Source of the DNA: a virus
DNA length: 22,789 nucleotides
IMG/VR virus record: IMGVR_UViG_3300020160_001183
Span: 1 to 22,789 of that record
Reading direction: 5' to 3' (one strand)
Below, in pieces: positions 1-7,913 of the stretch; position 1 is the stretch's first letter, and each line of letters begins with the position of its first letter. Made by a program: the position numbers and the translations under genes. The notes under the pieces were generated by a model. That model made no database searches, was not told where the DNA came from, and worked only from the letters and a program-made list of their open reading frames with translations.

Positions 1-1234
1 CTATTAACTCTGACTTGAGTTCATTTCTCTCAATTCTAGCTAATGCAGTTTCTATATCTTCATCAGATATTTCAATGTCATCTGCAACCCCCGCAACCCC
101 TGGAGTGTTATCCTCAAGAGAACTAAGATCTGCAAGGTCTCCATGTATTTCAGGTACCTCTACATCACCTTCAGGAATGTAATCTGGGAATGTCTGATGA
201 ACATAGTTAGCATTAAGAAGTTTTGCAGTGTCCTCACAAAGAGTTACACTTTTAATTTCAAAATGAGTAGTACCTCCTTGATTTGCAATTTCCTGACCAT
301 AATGTTTCATGATAACATTTACTTTGTCTACATCTAAAACATCTTTGTTAATCAGGGAGTTTACAATGTCATCAATACTAGTACTCATGTAGTTTTTATT
401 CTTGCCTAAGAAACTAATCAAAGACTTAAAATTTACATGGTTCCTAGTATGACAGTTACCCATATGACTATAGAATTCTTTAAATAACATTTCAATGTAT
501 AGCAAACTCTCTATATAGTTACAATTGGCCATAATCTCCATTGCAAGTATATGATTATCTTGATCTGAGCTCTTGAACATGTCAGAGATCTGATTAAACA
601 TAGTTTCATCAATAGTAGCAGCATCATCACCATTGATATGTTTTAGCAACTTGCTTTCACTATACAGATCCAAACTAAGAATACCCGGAAATAAATCTTT
701 ATGATCATCGTCAACTGTATAATAAACATTAGAAGATCTCAAAGCACCATTACCAATATGTTTTTGTATGACTGATAACTCAGCATTTCTAAGTTCACTT
801 GCTGAAGTATAATCTACAACAACAACATCTTCAGTATAGTGCTCTAGAGCTTCTCTAAGATTTTCTTTGTAGTATTCATCCATCATATCATCAGTATCTG
901 CCAACAAATCTCTTAACTTTTGTGTAGGCATCTGATAATACCAGTGGCTAGTTACTAATTTATCTTTAGTATTCTTACCACAAAATACATGTGTTGCTTG
1001 GTCAATATCTCTCACAGTTTTAACACCATGTTGCAGAGACAAATCTTTAAGCTTTACTCTTGGAATATTCACTCCAGGAAGGAAATAAAGCTTATCTCCT
1101 TTTGTAGGAGTATAATCTTTATCATTGATTGGTAGAAAATCTACCTTATCATTGGCACAATATAAAGGCTGAACCTTCATAATTAGCTCTGTACTATCCA
1201 CTTCTACGTCATAAATAAATAAGTATGTTTTCAT
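1..1234 (-). CDS. Large hypothetical phage protein, 3' end cut by window edge
   Basis: An open frame of 411 codons runs from the ATG at 1232-1234 to the left edge with no stop; I checked every triplet. The start is supported by a terminator just upstream (1250-1271) and an A/T-rich leader. The product begins MKTYLFIYDVEV. Residues 222-231 read SSDQDNHILA, a motif shared with the proteins at 3670-4089 and 12443-12850. The visible C-terminal part (last about 50 residues) is rich in Asp and Glu and looks disordered. I see no catalytic signature. A stretch near residues 58-90 (LPGVNIPRVK, then ATHVFCGKN) is vaguely BRCT-like, but I would not assign it. It is the first gene after the MoxR/VWA block and may act with it. 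The coding call is solid; the function is unknown. Confidence 0.85.
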   Translation of the reverse strand, partial: MKTYLFIYDVEVDSTELIMKVQPLYCANDKVDFLPINDKDYTPTKGDKLYFLPGVNIPRVKLKDLSLQHGVKTVRDIDQATHVFCGKNTKDKLVTSHWYYQMPTQKLRDLLADTDDMMDEYYKENLREALEHYTEDVVVVDYTSASELRNAELSVIQKHIGNGALRSSNVYYTVDDDHKDLFPGILSLDLYSESKLLKHINGDDAATIDETMFNQISDMFKSSDQDNHILAMEIMANCNYIESLLYIEMLFKEFYSHMGNCHTRNHVNFKSLISFLGKNKNYMSTSIDDIVNSLINKDVLDVDKVNVIMKHYGQEIANQGGTTHFEIKSVTLCEDTAKLLNANYVHQTFPDYIPEGDVEVPEIHGDLADLSSLEDNTPGVAGVADDIEISDEDIETALARIERNELKSELI

Positions 1235-1249
1235 AGAATTAAATTTAAA

Positions 1250-1271
1250 AAGGGGAGTATTACCTCCCCTT
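1250..1271 (-). terminator. Intrinsic terminator after the MoxR gene
   Basis: An 8-bp stem (1250-1257 with 1264-1271, AGGGGAG/CTCCCCT core) encloses a 6-nt loop. On the minus strand it is followed by a run of five T (1247-1251 on plus). It lies between the MoxR stop (1330) and the next start (1234), so it ends the MoxR/VWA operon. A weaker hairpin (AAAAGG 1302-1307 with CCTTTT 1315-1320) precedes it. Confidence 0.85.
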
Positions 1272-1329
1272 ATGTTTGTATTAATTAGCTTATTGTTTAA
1301 TAAAAGGGGGAAAACCTTTTACGTTTCAA

Positions 1330-2499
1330 TTACTTGACAGCCATCTTCACCACCTCTTGATTCATCATCAACTGAGAAAACTTAACTTTATTACCGTTAA
1401 CAATCTCTTTGACCATGTAATATCTAAGGTCGTCAGTGAAAGCATCACAGTCTGTAGTAAGTTTAGCTATCCTGTCAATAATAGGTTTAGCAATTGCACC
1501 TTTGTCAGCTAAAGTAAGTGAATAGTTAATCACCCTTGTTGCAATAACACTAGATATATCAGCACGGAAATCATCATCTTTACCAACTGCATTGGTTAAG
1601 CTATTCATTACATACTGCTCATCTTTAGTCATGATGTCTTCAGGACTGATGATTCTATCTAGTTTGTTATTAATAAACATAGTAAACATAGAACTAAAGT
1701 CTGCTCCAACAGAACCCTCACCAATCATTTGAATCAATGGTAAGTTATCTTCAAACTTAGGTACAGAACTAATAGCATTAAAGAAAGTAGTAATTGCTCT
1801 TGGATTAATTCTTTGAGTCACCAATTCCGGGTGCATCAACATGAAGTTAATACATCTACCATCAATACCTGCTTTCTCTGCCCACTTAGCCCACACATCA
1901 GAATCATATTTCAACTCAACTGAGATAAATCTTGTCTTCTGAGCTACGTCAAGAGAAGTAACATTATAGTCACCGTTGTCTGGATTAGTAGTCAAGATAA
2001 CATGCCAGTTCTTTGGTAGTTTCCAAGATACATATTCTTGTCTATCTAGGATTTCCATGGTAGCTTGCATAAATCTTGCATCAGCACGAGTATAGTCATC
2101 TAATACCAAGAATCCACCTTCTCCTTTACCCTGAATCCATTCAGGAGCAGCATGTGACATTCTCTTTCCTACAACTTTGTACCCTTTAGCACTAGCTGCA
2201 TTTATCTGAGATTCATTTATCCAGGTAGTCTTACCTTCAGCATTTGAAATCTGAAATTCTTTTACAGGAAAACCTACCAAGTCACCTAATTCTTCCAGCT
2301 GAGATAAATTCAGCTTTACAACATCCATTTGCAATTCTTTACCCAACTGCATAATTGCAGAAGTTTTACCCAAACCTGCATCACCCTCAATATTAATAGC
2401 CACAGGTACTTTACCTTCAGACTGAATGTGCTGGTTATTCTTAACCATATGCTTAATGAAATCCTTTAATTCTGTAACATTTAATTGTACTTGACTCAT
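1330..2499 (-). CDS. MoxR-family AAA+ ATPase
   Basis: AAA+ ATPase, 389 aa. Walker A is GDAGLGKT (residues 39-46), followed by a GDLVGFPV block (72-79) characteristic of MoxR-type ATPases. Walker B is FLVLDDYTRAD (about 130-140), sensor 1 is LTTNPDNGDYN (169-179), and Arg190 is a possible arginine finger. MoxR proteins act as chaperone-like remodellers, usually with a VWA-domain partner encoded beside them; here that partner starts 11 nt upstream (2511-3695). The start has the leader AATTAAAGTTATG. Length fits a single-ring MoxR with a C-terminal helical lid. The family call is firm. The substrate is unknown; assembly or inhibition of a phage or host metal-dependent complex is inference. Confidence 0.9.
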   Translation of the reverse strand: MSQVQLNVTELKDFIKHMVKNNQHIQSEGKVPVAINIEGDAGLGKTSAIMQLGKELQMDVVKLNLSQLEELGDLVGFPVKEFQISNAEGKTTWINESQINAASAKGYKVVGKRMSHAAPEWIQGKGEGGFLVLDDYTRADARFMQATMEILDRQEYVSWKLPKNWHVILTTNPDNGDYNVTSLDVAQKTRFISVELKYDSDVWAKWAEKAGIDGRCINFMLMHPELVTQRINPRAITTFFNAISSVPKFEDNLPLIQMIGEGSVGADFSSMFTMFINNKLDRIISPEDIMTKDEQYVMNSLTNAVGKDDDFRADISSVIATRVINYSLTLADKGAIAKPIIDRIAKLTTDCDAFTDDLRYYMVKEIVNGNKVKFSQLMMNQEVVKMAVK

Positions 2500-2510
2500 A
2501 ACTTTAATTT

Positions 2511-3695
2511 TTATAATTCTAATTTAATAACTTTACCTGGTAAACTTGGATTCATATAAGATCTTTCTGACAAAACCCATAGAGTATTACCTCTAGGTTT
2601 TACAGAATAACCACATTCTCCATCAGTAAAATACACCAGGCTTGTATATTTCTGAAGGTTGGCATTAAAATATTCTAGGACAGGATCAAATTCAGTCCCA
2701 CCTCTTCCAACTACACTCATCTCAAATTTGCCCTTGTAAGGCTCAACTGATCTAATTGTAGTATCACATTGTACAATAGTAATATCTACTCCACATTTAT
2801 AGATATGAAAGATTTCACCCATAAATTCTTGTAACTCAGAATCACTTACTGATCCTGAAGTATCAATTGCCAACAACATATGTTGTCTCATTTTTACTTT
2901 CAGGCCGGGATTAGCATCAAATCTACGGTTCTCTTTTCTTCTGATTTTCTTAGTAAATACCTTAGTACTTACACCAGTAAATCTTCTGATATAACCTCTC
3001 CAATTAAATTTAGGCTTGGCAATCTCTTCAATTATTATCAACCCTTCTATCTCCCCAGGAACAGTACCTCTCTTCTTTTCTGTCTGTTCCTTAGCATCAC
3101 TAAGAACTTTTTGTAATTGTCTCTCAATTAACTTTTGCTCAGCTTCACTAAGATCTTCAAATTCTTCCCATGTACTATGATCAGGAATATCACCAGATTC
3201 AATATTATCTAGTAATTGATCCATGGGTTCATTTCCACAAGTACCATTCTTGTTTTTCTCATCTTGAAGTTGTTTAAGCTTGTCATAGTAATATCTACAA
3301 CCTGCTTTTGTATCAAGATTTAAGTCAGCATAATCATCTATATCAATACCACCTTCTGGTAGCCATTCCTTAGATATATACTGATTGATTTCCATGTCCA
3401 TTGCCACATTAGCAAGTTTCTTATCAGAAAACTTAAAGAATGTAGTCAAGTGACCAAATGCAATATGAAGCAACTCATGCTTCAATAATCCAAGTCTGTG
3501 ATTATCACTCAGACTTTCCCAAAATTCAGGATTAATAGCAAGTTGATAATTAATACCATTCTTACTTACACCTGCTGTAGGAACTCTCTTACTGTCCCAT
3601 AATTTATTCAGCATAATAAGAAAGAACCCGTAGTAGGGCTCTTTCAACATTAGCTCTTTACCAATTTTACTAAGACTCTGTTGTTTGTCCATCAT
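2511..3695 (-). CDS. Metallopeptidase-like plus VWA-domain protein (DUF2201 type), MoxR partner
   Basis: 394 aa with two parts. The N-terminal half carries HELLHIAFGH (73-82), a HExxH zinc-peptidase-like motif, followed by an AMDMEINQ helix (98-105) typical of the DUF2201 N-terminal putative metallopeptidase domain. The C-terminal third is a VWA fold with a complete MIDAS: DTSGS (278-282), Thr334 in RGGTEFDPV, and Asp358 in FTDGE. An acidic and Lys-rich linker (about 145-215) joins them. The gene overlaps the upstream ORF by 26 nt and is followed 11 nt later by the MoxR ATPase, the usual partner arrangement. The start is 3695 or 3692 (two consecutive Met). Whether it cleaves proteins is not shown; the zinc motif is intact. 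This organisation is known in bacteria, and its role in a phage is unclear. Confidence 0.88.
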   Translation of the reverse strand: MMDKQQSLSKIGKELMLKEPYYGFFLIMLNKLWDSKRVPTAGVSKNGINYQLAINPEFWESLSDNHRLGLLKHELLHIAFGHLTTFFKFSDKKLANVAMDMEINQYISKEWLPEGGIDIDDYADLNLDTKAGCRYYYDKLKQLQDEKNKNGTCGNEPMDQLLDNIESGDIPDHSTWEEFEDLSEAEQKLIERQLQKVLSDAKEQTEKKRGTVPGEIEGLIIIEEIAKPKFNWRGYIRRFTGVSTKVFTKKIRRKENRRFDANPGLKVKMRQHMLLAIDTSGSVSDSELQEFMGEIFHIYKCGVDITIVQCDTTIRSVEPYKGKFEMSVVGRGGTEFDPVLEYFNANLQKYTSLVYFTDGECGYSVKPRGNTLWVLSERSYMNPSLPGKVIKLEL

Positions 3696-4089
3696 CTTTA
3701 AATTTAATGTTTATTTCAAATTTATCTGTTGGGTATCCGATGGATTCTAACATCCTTGTCATATCCCTAATAAAGAATTCCATAAATAGCTCAACCGAAG
3801 CTTTAGAACCTTTGTGTTTTGTAATCAGAGCTAAAGTTTTAGGACTACTAAGTGGAGTTTGGTCTGATATAAGTTTCTCTAACTTACTTGTTATCTTTCC
3901 ATAACCAACCTTCCAGTCTGCTAAAGCATGCCCACCAAACTTAAGAAGAACTAGTAGTTCTCCAATATACTTATCAAAATCAACATTCTGTAGAGTTTTA
4001 AAAGCTATAACATGATTATCTGCATCTTCAGATTGCAACATCATCATTATATTCTTTGTCTCTTCTTTACTAAAAATCATTTTTGCCAT
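3670..4089 (-). CDS. Hypothetical helical protein with SxDxDN motif
   Basis: 139 aa, not assigned to a named family. The N-terminus forms a Met/Leu-rich helix followed by SEDADNHVIA (20-29), which matches motifs in the left-edge protein (222-231) and in the protein at 12443-12850 (82-90). The rest looks alpha-helical and soluble with a basic middle (ITKHKGSK). It ends inside the start of the VWA gene (26-nt overlap) and shares 1 nt with the gene upstream (TAATG), so it is translationally coupled to the MoxR/VWA pair. An accessory role in that system is inference. No catalytic residues are evident. Confidence 0.8.
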   Translation of the reverse strand: MAKMIFSKEETKNIMMMLQSEDADNHVIAFKTLQNVDFDKYIGELLVLLKFGGHALADWKVGYGKITSKLEKLISDQTPLSSPKTLALITKHKGSKASVELFMEFFIRDMTRMLESIGYPTDKFEINIKFKDDGQTTES

Positions 4090-4436
4090 CAGTCTTCAAT
4101 TTTTAATGTTTTTATGGCCCACATATGTGGTTTACCACTTTCAATCATATCAACCCATTCTTTTGCAGTAGGAATGTAATTATTACAATCCTCTTTTACA
4201 TGCTGTTCTCCAATATATCGGACATATACATCTTTACCGTCAGAGTTGGTAATTACCATACCAAATCTTTTTTCACATTCAAATATTCCTTCTGAATGAT
4301 GTCTAAACATTCTGTGCATACTATGACCTACCCAGGCCTTAGTTTCATCAAACCAATTATGTATCTCCAAATAATCTACAGGAGAACCACCAAATTTCTT
4401 AGCTGATGATTTTGCATGCTGCCAAGGATGTGCCAT
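4089..4436 (-). CDS. DUF6915-like His-rich protein
   Basis: 115 aa. It opens MAHPWQHAKSSAKKFGG and contains HSMHRMFRHHSEGIFECE, VITNSDGK and YIGEQHVKED, in the order I recall for the DUF6915 family found in bacteria and phages. The His/Asp/Glu-rich conserved blocks suggest metal binding or an HD-like helical site, but no activity is established that I know of. It overlaps the next gene downstream by 1 nt and the upstream one by 1 nt (TAATG junctions), so it belongs to the primase-to-MoxR operon. The family call rests on memory of the motif pattern; the coding call is secure. Confidence 0.75.
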   Translation of the reverse strand: MAHPWQHAKSSAKKFGGSPVDYLEIHNWFDETKAWVGHSMHRMFRHHSEGIFECEKRFGMVITNSDGKDVYVRYIGEQHVKEDCNNYIPTAKEWVDMIESGKPHMWAIKTLKIED

Positions 4437-4621
4437 TACTTTTTTTCTAAATGTTGAATAACTCTTTCCCAGTAACTTCTTGCAGGTAGTTTACCATCTC
4501 TAAATGGTGCCAATGCAAGTGTTGCTTTTGCTGATTTCAAAGATTCTTCTTTAGCTTTTTCAATACCATGTAGTTTTATGGCATTGTTATACATTTCTTC
4601 AGCTTTTTCTTTTTCTCTCAT
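4436..4621 (-). CDS. Small charged helical protein
   Basis: 61 aa, rich in Lys, Glu and Ala, predicted to be almost entirely helical (begins MREKEKAEEMYNNAIKLHG). No recognised family. It shares 1-nt TAATG junctions with both neighbours, which supports real translation by coupling. Its small size and charge would fit an accessory or host-interaction protein, but nothing in the sequence fixes a role. Confidence 0.65.
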   Translation of the reverse strand: MREKEKAEEMYNNAIKLHGIEKAKEESLKSAKATLALAPFRDGKLPARSYWERVIQHLEKK

Positions 4622-5028
4622 TAGTCTTCTTTTACTTTATCTAGAAGACTACCATCATGAAAATAACTCTCATGATCAGTAATTCTCACATTATTATTAA
4701 TGATATACTTACCTGAAGGAACACAAATACACAACTCTCCCCAACCACCTTCATTATTCCACCAATCTTCTATATCATCAAGAAGTCTTTCATGAGCAAA
4801 TTCATCAATTGCATTATGTGCATCTGCAGAAATTTTTGCTAATACCCAATCATTTTCCCAATCATCCACATTATCATTTACATCTTCTGGAGTTTCACAA
4901 GGTTTATTTGTATAACCTATCCATTCTATGGCACCTGAGTCTCCTCCACCATCATATTTTACTTTAACACCGGTCACACCATGATCAGCCAACTGAAACA
5001 GGAGGCTTGTTAATTCTAATTCTGTCAT
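4621..5028 (-). CDS. DUF6878-like acidic protein
   Basis: 135 aa, strongly acidic. Key blocks are VKVKYDGGGDSGAIEWI (about 22-38) and WWNNEGGWGELCICVPSG (about 88-105), then a beta strand with NNNVRI. The GGGDSG...GGWGE...N pattern is what I associate with DUF6878, found on plasmids and phages; its biochemical role is unknown. It lies 2 nt after the SegE-like gene and overlaps the following small gene by 1 nt. Family assignment is moderate. Confidence 0.7.
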   Translation of the reverse strand: MTELELTSLLFQLADHGVTGVKVKYDGGGDSGAIEWIGYTNKPCETPEDVNDNVDDWENDWVLAKISADAHNAIDEFAHERLLDDIEDWWNNEGGWGELCICVPSGKYIINNNVRITDHESYFHDGSLLDKVKED

Positions 5029-5030
5029 AA

Positions 5031-5456
5031 TTATTTGATTTTGTAAAACCTACCTAAGATATTCCCATTTAGGAATTCTTCTTTTTCAAGTACTTCATGA
5101 ACAAACTGATGTTTGGTCTCCTGATATGTGAGCTCCATACCTGAGTAACATATCAATAAGATTTCTCTTTTGATTAGAACTCCAGCTTTGTGAGCATCTT
5201 TAAGAATTTTATTACTACTGTAGTAGTTTCTAAAATCAGGTTTTATCTCTCTTTTGTACTTTTTCAACCTTTTATCAGTAGTTAAAGCCAGTGCTTTTTT
5301 ACCTAGAGGTCTCTTTATATTGGCAAAGAAGTTCTTCTTACCAATGTATGCAACAGACTTACCATCTATAATAGCAGTCATACTGTAAATAAATCCTACA
5401 GCTCCTTGAGGAATATCCCCGTCTTCAAACTCTTTACCTTTATAAATCCAACTCAT
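5031..5456 (-). CDS. SegE-type GIY-YIG endonuclease-like protein
   Basis: 141 aa. GFIY (21-24) and AYIGKKNF (36-43) form a GIY-YIG-like core, followed by YYSSNKILKDA (78-88), Glu113 in LTYQETKHQ and FLNGNILG (128-135). This order matches the GIY-YIG domain of T4 SegE-like putative endonucleases. Such proteins can be free-standing homing nucleases or have been co-opted for host DNA attack; neither is shown here. It is a single-domain form without an obvious DNA-binding tail, except for a basic run KRLKKYKREI (62-71). Its start overlaps the primase stop by 4 nt (ATGA), so it is co-translated with the primase. Confidence 0.75.
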   Translation of the reverse strand: MSWIYKGKEFEDGDIPQGAVGFIYSMTAIIDGKSVAYIGKKNFFANIKRPLGKKALALTTDKRLKKYKREIKPDFRNYYSSNKILKDAHKAGVLIKREILLICYSGMELTYQETKHQFVHEVLEKEEFLNGNILGRFYKIK

Positions 5457-6433
5457 AATGCTTGTTTTAGTATTGGTAATAATGCATTTCTGACAGCATC
5501 AATACCGTGTACTTTAACTGAGTCAGAAAGATCTTTTTCCATTGGAAGATTGACTGTAGTAATACCAAACATGTTCTGATATTTTTGTGCTGCCTTCTGG
5601 CCGGGCTCATCATTATCAAATAATACAAATACACTTTTGTAGTGTTTAATTGCATTAACCATGAAATTTGTAGGTATCATAGAATTCTCACTGTCTGGAG
5701 CAACACATTCTGCATCATTAATCTTGAGTTTATTAAATGCCATGAGATCTTTGAGTGAAGAAGTAACTATAAGAAACTTTTTGTCTCCTCTAAGTTGCTC
5801 ACTTCCCTGAATATAATCCCGGACTTTTATAAACTTACTATCCTTTACTTTAGGTTGATAGATCTTATATAAAGTTCCATCCTCTTTAAAATAACCATAA
5901 ATATAGTTTGCAGATATTCTCATGCTTGTTTGCATGCCTAGGTTGTCTTCCTTAGTCATAACATAGAAATCTAATGGAGCTACGTTGTAATGTTCTAACA
6001 TCTTAGAACCAATACCAAATCCTGTCCAATAGTTTTGATCTAAGTTATTCCAGTGTCTTATTTCATAATCAGAAACTCTAAATTTAGAGTGAGCTTTTAA
6101 TTCAATTACTGGTGCTGGTTCATGAGTTTTAACATACTCATTATAGTCATCAATAATTTTAAATGATGCACGGCCTCTACTTGGAAAATTAAACAATGTT
6201 TGAACAAGGTTTAATGCATCACCACCATTACCAGAAGAAAAGTCTTTGTACTTATATGTATTGTTGTTATCCATATAAATATACATTGATGCAGTTTTCT
6301 CTCTGCTATTAAAAATTGACTTAATTTTTACACTTTGACCGGTAAGTTTTTCAGTTAGCTTTAGATAATATTCAAATACCCATTCTTTAGGTACATCTTC
6401 TAACTGTGATACAAGGTTTTTAGTAGAAATCAT
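5453..6433 (-). CDS. DnaG-like primase (Toprim), lacking zinc ligands
   Basis: 326 aa. The N-terminal segment FNSREKTASMYIY...YKDFSSGNGGDALNLVQ (41-77) has the DnaG/phage primase zinc-ribbon layout, but the Cys/His ligands are absent. The Toprim domain has KDLM (228-231) and LFDNDEPGQKAAQ (271-283) with DND 273-275. The Toprim catalytic Glu that normally precedes the SLKD-like strand is replaced: the sequence is LIVTSSLKD (221-229). A late KDLSD (300-304) is also typical of these primases. It presumably makes primers for the DnaB-like helicase encoded in the next block. It is the first gene after the terminator at 6451-6476, with the leader GTGAAGTTATG. Identity is firm; activity is uncertain given the missing residues. 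Confidence 0.87.
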   Translation of the reverse strand: MISTKNLVSQLEDVPKEWVFEYYLKLTEKLTGQSVKIKSIFNSREKTASMYIYMDNNNTYKYKDFSSGNGGDALNLVQTLFNFPSRGRASFKIIDDYNEYVKTHEPAPVIELKAHSKFRVSDYEIRHWNNLDQNYWTGFGIGSKMLEHYNVAPLDFYVMTKEDNLGMQTSMRISANYIYGYFKEDGTLYKIYQPKVKDSKFIKVRDYIQGSEQLRGDKKFLIVTSSLKDLMAFNKLKINDAECVAPDSENSMIPTNFMVNAIKHYKSVFVLFDNDEPGQKAAQKYQNMFGITTVNLPMEKDLSDSVKVHGIDAVRNALLPILKQAL

Positions 6434-6450
6434 AACTTCACAAAATAAAA

Positions 6451-6476
6451 TAGGGGGAAGCCGTGACTCCCCCCTA
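6451..6476 (-). terminator. Terminator between SSB-like and primase genes
   Basis: A 7-bp stem (TAGGGGG 6451-6457 with CCCCCTA 6470-6476) has a 12-nt loop and, on the minus strand, a T-rich tail (ATTTTATTTTG). It lies directly after the SSB-like stop and 18 nt before the primase start, so the replication block and the primase block are probably separate or partly separate transcripts. Confidence 0.75.
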
Positions 6477-6488
6477 CACTATTATTAA

Positions 6489-7175
6489 TTAGTCTAGGCT
6501 GAAATCAGTAGATAAACCACCTGGAGATGTGAAATCATCATCATCACCAAAATTGTTTACATCTTTAACTTCCAACTTTTTAAGATGTTTAGCTTCATCA
6601 TAAGTAATGACTTTACCAGCTTCAACTTCACCAAATGCATACTTTTTGTTTTCTGCTTTTGGAAGCCACATGTCATAGCTTGTATAAGAGTTTTTATTCA
6701 AATACTCTTTACCAGCAACACATACTTCAAGATATTTATCTTTGATTGGTGCTGTCTTGTTAAATGCTTCTACAAAGTCATCAATAGTCTCATGTTGACC
6801 ATCTTGTTCTAAAAACCACTCATTGATTCCAAGAGCTTTAGATAATCCTTGTAAAAAGATAAGAACGGATCTATCTCTTTGAATTTTAATCCCGGACTTA
6901 GTTGCACCATCTGCATATGCATATTGAGATGCTTTCACTCTACCTATCTGACCTTTGAAGTGACCTTTTTCTGGATTATCTTTATCTAGTGCAAATCCTT
7001 CAAAACCTTCAATAGGTTCAGTTTCTACATGTAGAATCAAATGCTTAGCTCCTTCAATAAATTTGAAGTCTTCTAATTCTACATGGTTAATTTTTAATAC
7101 GTGATTACCAGGAGCAATTGTTTTTGCCATTGATGAGCCACTCCCTGAGCCCAAATCTGTTGTACTTAAAGCCAT
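6489..7175 (-). CDS. Probable phage single-stranded DNA-binding protein
   Basis: 228 aa. The N-terminus is Gly/Ser-rich and flexible. The body is beta-rich (APGNHVLKINHVELEDF, then HLILHVETEPIEGF) and compatible with an OB fold. The C-terminus is strongly acidic and ends in a DDDDFTSPGGLSTDFSLD tail, like the partner-binding tips of SSBs. It directly follows the Sak4-like ATPase gene; phage SSBs and Sak4 recombinases are commonly encoded together. The role as SSB/annealing partner is inferred from tail, fold impression and neighbours, not from a diagnostic motif. The terminator at 6451-6476 ends its operon. Confidence 0.75.
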   Translation of the reverse strand: MALSTTDLGSGSGSSMAKTIAPGNHVLKINHVELEDFKFIEGAKHLILHVETEPIEGFEGFALDKDNPEKGHFKGQIGRVKASQYAYADGATKSGIKIQRDRSVLIFLQGLSKALGINEWFLEQDGQHETIDDFVEAFNKTAPIKDKYLEVCVAGKEYLNKNSYTSYDMWLPKAENKKYAFGEVEAGKVITYDEAKHLKKLEVKDVNNFGDDDDFTSPGGLSTDFSLD

Positions 7176-7193
7176 TTTTTTTGTTTTAAATTA

Positions 7194-7913
7194 TTAAATA
7201 AATACTTTTTCCCATGATGTTGTTAAGACACCATCTGTCATCTCTGTAATTACAATTTCTTCATTACGTAAATGTTCAGGTCTTGCACCACATGTAACTT
7301 CTTCATTAGTCTTGAAAGACAAAATAGTTTTGTTACCTTTTCGGTACATGTACCCAATAGCATCTGCATTTGCACAAATTAAAGATTTAATCTTACCTGT
7401 CAAGTCTATATTTGCAGACATGACCATCTCTCCCTTATCATCAACTACCTTGTCTTTGATGTGACCAGATAGGATAATTGTAGGAGCTAAGGTATCAATA
7501 AAATCTAAAACTTGGAAAAATGCTTGACGGATATATAAATATCCTGCACCATTTGGTAATGTAGTTACTGTATCTCCATCAAAATTCTTACCCATTGGTG
7601 TTTGCTTATAAAGCTTAATAGCCAGGGGCATAATCATATCTTCTAATGCAGTAACAGTATCAACAGTAATAAACTTGTATGGATTACCAGCAGCTTTAAT
7701 AGCTTTGCCAGTGTCCAATAGTTCTTGTAAACTACTTACTTTTACTTTTAATGCATCAACAAAATCAGAACCATTCTCTAAATCAATAATTAAATTGTCA
7801 TCAAGACCAGCATAAGCTGTTGTTTTACCGGTCTTTGGTTTAGAATAAATCACTATTCTTTTAGGATTTAATCTCTCTGCTTTAACTTTCTTAGTTGGAA
7901 GTACTATACTCAT
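7194..7913 (-). CDS. Sak4-like RecA-type ATPase (phage recombinase)
   Basis: 239 aa single-domain P-loop protein. Walker A is SKPKTGKTT (24-32), Walker B is YKFITVDTVTALED (79-92) with Asp85, and IILSGHIKDK later forms the core strand with the polar sensor. Size and motif spacing fit the Sak4/phage nucleotide-binding AAA family, which anneals or exchanges strands with its phage SSB. The SSB-like gene is immediately downstream (18-nt gap) and the start overlaps the preceding gene by 4 nt (ATGA). Family call firm; recombinase activity by family. Confidence 0.88.
   Translation of the reverse strand: MSIVLPTKKVKAERLNPKRIVIYSKPKTGKTTAYAGLDDNLIIDLENGSDFVDALKVKVSSLQELLDTGKAIKAAGNPYKFITVDTVTALEDMIMPLAIKLYKQTPMGKNFDGDTVTTLPNGAGYLYIRQAFFQVLDFIDTLAPTIILSGHIKDKVVDDKGEMVMSANIDLTGKIKSLICANADAIGYMYRKGNKTILSFKTNEEVTCGARPEHLRNEEIVITEMTDGVLTTSWEKVFI

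Noticed and set aside
143-337. 64-aa plus-strand frame
   Set aside because: It is antisense to the continuous 411-codon minus-strand frame that runs from 1234 to the left edge.
2880-3116. 78-aa plus-strand frame
   Set aside because: It lies wholly antisense to the VWA gene, whose MIDAS region shows clear protein conservation; its own product is low-complexity Ser/Leu/Phe.
6585-6812. 75-aa hydrophobic plus-strand frame
   Set aside because: Antisense of the SSB-like gene; Phe/Cys-rich composition is typical of reverse-complemented Lys/Glu codons.
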